Positions 60,503 to 64,000 of a stretch of DNA of 64,000 nt are shown piece by piece (position 1 is the first letter of the stretch; each line of letters begins with the position of its first letter). Under the pieces are notes generated by a model. That model did not search any database, was not told where the DNA came from, and worked only from the letters and a program-made list of their open reading frames with translations. Made by a program: the position numbers and the translations under genes. The DNA lies in NCBI GenBank assembly GCA_026705345.1, contig JAPPAV010000017.1, positions 41,665-105,664 on the forward strand, read 5' to 3'. Origin of the DNA: Gammaproteobacteria bacterium. GTDB taxonomy: Bacteria > Pseudomonadota > Gammaproteobacteria > Pseudomonadales > Azotimanducaceae.

Positions 60503-63232
60503 TTATCGGGTTCGGGGTCGGGATGTGGCCCCGCGTTTCGACGCGGGCCTACGCTTCTTCCGAACCGTCTTCTTCTTGGCCGGCGTCTTGGTCGAAGTCG
60601 CCGACGGCACCCAGTTTCCATCGCGATAGAACAAGGCGTACTTGGTGGATTTGCCGTTCTTTTCGGAAACAACGAATTGCGAACGTGTTTTGCGAGAGAA
60701 CCTGACTACTGTCGGGTTGCCATCGGGATCCTGTTCAGGTGCTCCCAAAAGGTAGGCGAACTTCGGATCCAGTTCGTTGCTGTGGGCCTTCAACTCGGCC
60801 ACCAGGGGTGCCCTGGTCTCGCGGTGCTTGGGAAACTGGCTCGCCGCCAGGAAGATGCCCGCCGCCCCGTCGCGCAGGACGTAGTGATCGTCCACGTTCG
60901 CGCAGCGCAACTCCGGCATGGGTACCGGATCGGCCTTGGGTGGCGCCGGCTGACCGTTGCGCAACAGCTTGCGGGTATTCGCGCAGTTCTCCGCCGTGCA
61001 GCCGAAATACTTGCCGAACCTTCCGGAACGCAACTGCATGTCGGCGCCGCACTTGTCGCACTCGATGACCGGACCCTCGTAGCCCTTGATGCGGAACTCG
61101 CCGCTCTCCACCTCGAACCCGGGGCAGTCCGGATTGTTTCCGCAGATATGCAGTTTGCGACGTTCGTCAATGAGATAGCTGTCCATCGGCGTGCCGCATA
61201 ACGGGCATTTGCGTTTGGCTCGAAGAAGCTTGGACTCGCCGTCCGCGTCTTCTTCGATGTCTACCGCCTCTTCCCCCGGAACGAGATTGAGCGTATTCGT
61301 GCAACGTTCCTTCGGGGGTAGCGCGTAGCCCGAGCAGCCGAGAAAAACGCCGGTCCCGGCGGTTCTAAGCTGCAACGTACGACCGCACTTGGAGCAGGGA
61401 ATGTCGGTCGGAGTGGGCGCGTTGGCGCGCATCCCGTCTTCGCCACGGGCGTTTTCGAGCCTTCCCGAGAAGTCGCCGTAGAAGGTATCGAGAACCCCGC
61501 GCCAGGCGCGGTTGCCCTCCGCCACCTCGTCGAGGTTGGCCTCCATGCCCGCCGTGAACGAGTAGTCGAGCAGATCGGGAAAGCTCTCGATCAGGCGGTC
61601 GGTCACCAGTTCGCCGATGCGTTCGGCATGGAACCGGCGGTTTTTCAGGGTGACGTAGCCGCGTTCCTGGATCGTCGAGATGATCGGCACGTAGGTCGAC
61701 GGTCGTCCGATTCCCCGCCGCTCGAGTTCACGGACCAGACTCGCCTCCCCGAATCGGGGGGGTGGCCGGGTGAAGTGCTGCAACGCGTCCGTGTCAGCCA
61801 GGTAGAGGCCGTCGCCTATGGCGTAGTCCGGCAGCGCGTCCTCATCGTCCCCACGGGAGGGTGGCGCCAGCACTCTTGTGAACCCGTCGAAGCGGACAAT
61901 TCGTCCACGTCGTGCGAGTTCGAACTCTCCCGCGTCCACGGTGACAGTGGTCGCCAGGTACTCGGCAGGGCTCATTTGGCAGGCGACGAATCGACGCCAG
62001 ATCAGGTCGTACAGGCGCCGCCCGTCGGCATCGATCCCCGCGGAGGGGCCGATACCGGCGAGGTCCGTCGGTCTGATCGCCTCGTGGGCCTCCTGGGCCG
62101 TCGACTTGCTGGCATACACGTTCGCCGATGTTGGTAGGTAGCGCTTCCCGTATTCCTGGCCGATGTGCGCTCGCACCGCCGCCAACGCCTCCGGGGCGAT
62201 GTTCGTGGAGTCGGTACGCATGTACGTGATGTGACCGGCCTCGTAGAGCCGTTGGGCGATGGTCATCGTCCGGCGGACGCTGAATCCTAAGCGCCCGGAA
62301 GCCGCTTGCTGCAGGGTCGAGGTGATGAACGGCGGCGGCGGCCGGCTCGTCGTGTTCCTGTCCACCCGGTCGCGTACCGCGAACGAACGATCGCGCAGGC
62401 GCGCGACGGCCTCCTCAGCAACGGTTTGATTGACCGGACGGAAGTTCTTGCCATTCTCCTTGACAACCTGGAACCGGACCGGCGACTCGTCCCGCGCGGG
62501 TGGATCGTTGCGGAGCAGATCCGCAAATGCTTCCCAGTACTCCTCGGGCGTGAACGCCCGGATCTCGCGCTCACGCTCCACGACCAACCGCACCGCGACC
62601 GACTGGACGCGTCCGGCGGACAGACCCCGCGCCACCTTCGACCACAGCAACGGGGACAGTTCGAAACCGACCACCCGATCCAGGAAGCGGCGTGCCTGTT
62701 GGGCATTGACCCGGTTCTCGTCGATCCGGCCGGGATTCGCAAACGCTTCCTCGACGGCATTCTTGGTGATCTGGTTGAAGACCACGCGACGGTAGCGGTC
62801 CGGCGATCCACCCAGCACCTCGGTCAGGTGCCAAGCGATCGCCTCGCCTTCGCGGTCTAGGTCCGTTGCCAGGTACACCAGGTCGGAGCGTTTCGCGAGT
62901 GCTTGGAGTTCCCGAACGACCTTTTCCTTGCCGGGAATCACTTCGTAGGTTGCCGACCAGTCCTTGTCCGGGTCGACGCCCATGTTCCTGACAAGCTGCG
63001 AGCGGGCACGCTGGCGCCGGTATTCCTCGCGCCGCTTCGGGGAGAGCTTGCGGGTCTTGGCCGCCTCCTTGGCACGCTGCTGCGCACGTTCCTTGGGGTC
63101 GGCAGTGCTACGACGAGTCGGGAGGTCGCGAACGTGCCCGGCACTGGACTTGACGACGAAGTCGCGTCCGAGATAGCGGTTGATGGTGGGCGCTTTGGTG
63201 GCCGATTCGACGATCACCAGGGAACGGGCCAT
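60503..63232 (-). CDS. topA: DNA topoisomerase I (type IA)
   Basis: TopA relaxes negative supercoils. The 909-residue protein has the TOPRIM domain (D124-L-D126 in [15 protein letters not shown]), the active-site Tyr337 in [27 protein letters not shown], and C-terminal four-Cys zinc ribbons ([55 protein letters not shown]). After these come a topoisomerase C-terminal repeat region and a Lys/Arg-rich tail ([20 protein letters not shown]). An ATG at 63232 with a 136-bp upstream spacer indicates its own promoter. Confidence 0.97.
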   Translation of the reverse strand: MARSLVIVESATKAPTINRYLGRDFVVKSSAGHVRDLPTRRSTADPKERAQQRAKEAAKTRKLSPKRREEYRRQRARSQLVRNMGVDPDKDWSATYEVIPGKEKVVRELQALAKRSDLVYLATDLDREGEAIAWHLTEVLGGSPDRYRRVVFNQITKNAVEEAFANPGRIDENRVNAQQARRFLDRVVGFELSPLLWSKVARGLSAGRVQSVAVRLVVEREREIRAFTPEEYWEAFADLLRNDPPARDESPVRFQVVKENGKNFRPVNQTVAEEAVARLRDRSFAVRDRVDRNTTSRPPPPFITSTLQQAASGRLGFSVRRTMTIAQRLYEAGHITYMRTDSTNIAPEALAAVRAHIGQEYGKRYLPTSANVYASKSTAQEAHEAIRPTDLAGIGPSAGIDADGRRLYDLIWRRFVACQMSPAEYLATTVTVDAGEFELARRGRIVRFDGFTRVLAPPSRGDDEDALPDYAIGDGLYLADTDALQHFTRPPPRFGEASLVRELERRGIGRPSTYVPIISTIQERGYVTLKNRRFHAERIGELVTDRLIESFPDLLDYSFTAGMEANLDEVAEGNRAWRGVLDTFYGDFSGRLENARGEDGMRANAPTPTDIPCSKCGRTLQLRTAGTGVFLGCSGYALPPKERCTNTLNLVPGEEAVDIEEDADGESKLLRAKRKCPLCGTPMDSYLIDERRKLHICGNNPDCPGFEVESGEFRIKGYEGPVIECDKCGADMQLRSGRFGKYFGCTAENCANTRKLLRNGQPAPPKADPVPMPELRCANVDDHYVLRDGAAGIFLAASQFPKHRETRAPLVAELKAHSNELDPKFAYLLGAPEQDPDGNPTVVRFSRKTRSQFVVSEKNGKSTKYALFYRDGNWVPSATSTKTPAKKKTVRKKRRPASKRGATSRPRTR

Positions 63233-63368
63233 GAGGCTCCTTATTGTTCGTTGTCGGGACGGACGCGGCCTGCTCTAACCACTTGGCGGCCCGTCGGTCG
63301 TGGTTTGGCGGCGCATATATACGCCGGTTTCCGTCCCTGTCAACTGTTATGGTGGTAACAGTTTGCCG

Positions 63369-63935
63369 TTAGCACGATCTTTTCGGCGTGTCTGCGTCGA
63401 GTTCCCGATGCAGTCTACCGATCGCTTCCAAGCCCTCTCGAATGCCCGCCACCACCGCCTCCGGCGTATTCCCGTTCAGGCGCTCCCGACCGTACCAACT
63501 GATGCGGCGCGCATCGGCTTCCACGGCCGCGCAACCACCCGGCAGGCGGTCCAGGACGGCCGCGATGTCGCACCAGTACGCCCCTTGCCCGACCGGTAAT
63601 TGGCTAGGCGGCGACAACGTCGTCCAGCCTGGTAGGTAGCGGTTCTCGCTGTCTGACCGGAGCAGCAGCCAGGCCGGCGCGCCCGGCATTGGACGGGCAA
63701 GCGCGAGTCGATAGGCCACGCAATCGATCGTCGCGTCCCGCGGCTTCCCGCCGGCCGAGACCCGTTCCTCCGCGCGCGCATCGACCTTGGGCAAGTTCGC
63801 GATCTCGACAACCAGTCCTGCCCCGCGAGCGGCGGAGCGCAATTCTCCCTGCATGCGGTCCCGCTTCGAGGGCATGAGCCAGAAAACGGGCCCCACCGCC
63901 GCGACGAGCACAATGCCGATTATGATCCAAACCAA
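63369..63935 (-). CDS. Small membrane-anchored protein of unknown family
   Basis: The 188-residue protein has an N-terminal TM helix (WIIIGIVLVAAVGPVFWLM) followed by a basic/cytoplasmic-type soluble domain with DCVAYRLALARPMPGAPAWLLLR and PPSQLPVGQGAYW. The apparent start is TTG at 63935 without a clear ribosome site, which fits the TM helix being at the very N-terminus. It lies upstream of topA on the same strand, 136 nt away. No function is proposed. The last 65 bases of the window show no gene. Confidence 0.6.
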   Translation of the reverse strand: MVWIIIGIVLVAAVGPVFWLMPSKRDRMQGELRSAARGAGLVVEIANLPKVDARAEERVSAGGKPRDATIDCVAYRLALARPMPGAPAWLLLRSDSENRYLPGWTTLSPPSQLPVGQGAYWCDIAAVLDRLPGGCAAVEADARRISWYGRERLNGNTPEAVVAGIREGLEAIGRLHRELDADTPKRSC

Positions 63936-64000
63936 GACGAGACAACCGTTCCGATGCGCGTTGTTGTGGCGGCATCCGCGTTGAGTGTATGGTCGCGCCG

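Noticed and set aside
1..64000. Prophage, integron or insertion-sequence transposase
   Set aside because: No integrase, transposase, capsid or terminase genes are visible on either strand; only small non-coding repeats are seen.

Overview
The window is high-GC DNA (roughly 65% by eye) from what is probably an uncultivated gammaproteobacterium. Three conserved gene orders support this: uvrC-pgsA-tRNA(Cys); leuC-leuD-leuB-asd-truA followed by trpF-trpB-trpA-folC-SPOR-cvpA-purF; and a TonB2/TtpC-type energy transduction operon (DUF3450-TtpC-ExbB-ExbD-TonB-TPR). Planctomycete-type cytochrome/DUF1592 and DUF1501 genes, F420/flavin luciferase-like oxidoreductases, a PhyH dioxygenase and an amidohydrolase suggest an environmental, probably marine, lineage. 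No species can be named from this.

Layout. 0-2.3 kb: 3' part of an ankyrin protein, a STAS protein, tRNA-Cys. 2.4-7.6 kb (minus): pgsA, uvrC, a small membrane protein, DUF503, GNAT, acyl-CoA dehydrogenase. 7.7-16.2 kb: small HTH protein, aroA, luciferase-like oxidoreductase, PhyH dioxygenase, a two-component pair, 2-hydroxyacid dehydrogenase, amidohydrolase, hspQ. 16.4-22.6 kb (minus): ribE and the TonB2-type operon. 23.2-28.8 kb: dienelactone hydrolase, phoB-phoR, folD-lpxH, DUF1289. 28.7-35.7 kb (minus): purF, cvpA, SPOR, folC, trpA, trpB, trpF. 35.7-41.2 kb is an accessory insert: Uma2 and a DUF2089/SHOCT/permease operon. 41.2-46.4 kb (minus): truA, asd, leuB, leuD, leuC. 46.5-57.3 kb: c-type cytochrome DUF1592 proteins, GST, an AhpD-like gene, an LRR protein and DUF1501. 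57.4-64 kb (minus): lipoprotein with transglutaminase-like and TPR regions, luciferase-like oxidoreductase, YdjM-like membrane protein, topA, and a small membrane protein.

Most notable are decoding anomalies and repeats. (1) The AhpD-like gene at 49835-50863 has an in-frame TGA exactly at the second Cys of its CxxC-xxx-H motif. The frame continues for 122 codons and a hairpin 24 nt downstream fits the bacterial SECIS rules, so this is a strong selenoprotein candidate. (2) ribE has no ATG/GTG/TTG in front of its conserved N-terminus, and an ATA sits at the Met position behind a strong Shine-Dalgarno sequence. (3) A large cytochrome-like gene has an in-frame TAG 63 codons before a TAA that overlaps the DUF1501 start. 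(4) A roughly 80-90 bp element (R2) sits four times just after gene ends inside operons (exbB/exbD, exbD/tonB, trpB/trpA, cvpA/purF), supplying the upstream gene's TAG stop or, in cvpA, a 71-residue tail. (5) A second family with inverted ends (R1) occurs four times between genes. (6) A 46-bp hairpin-bearing tandem array (R3) lies upstream of the TonB operon.
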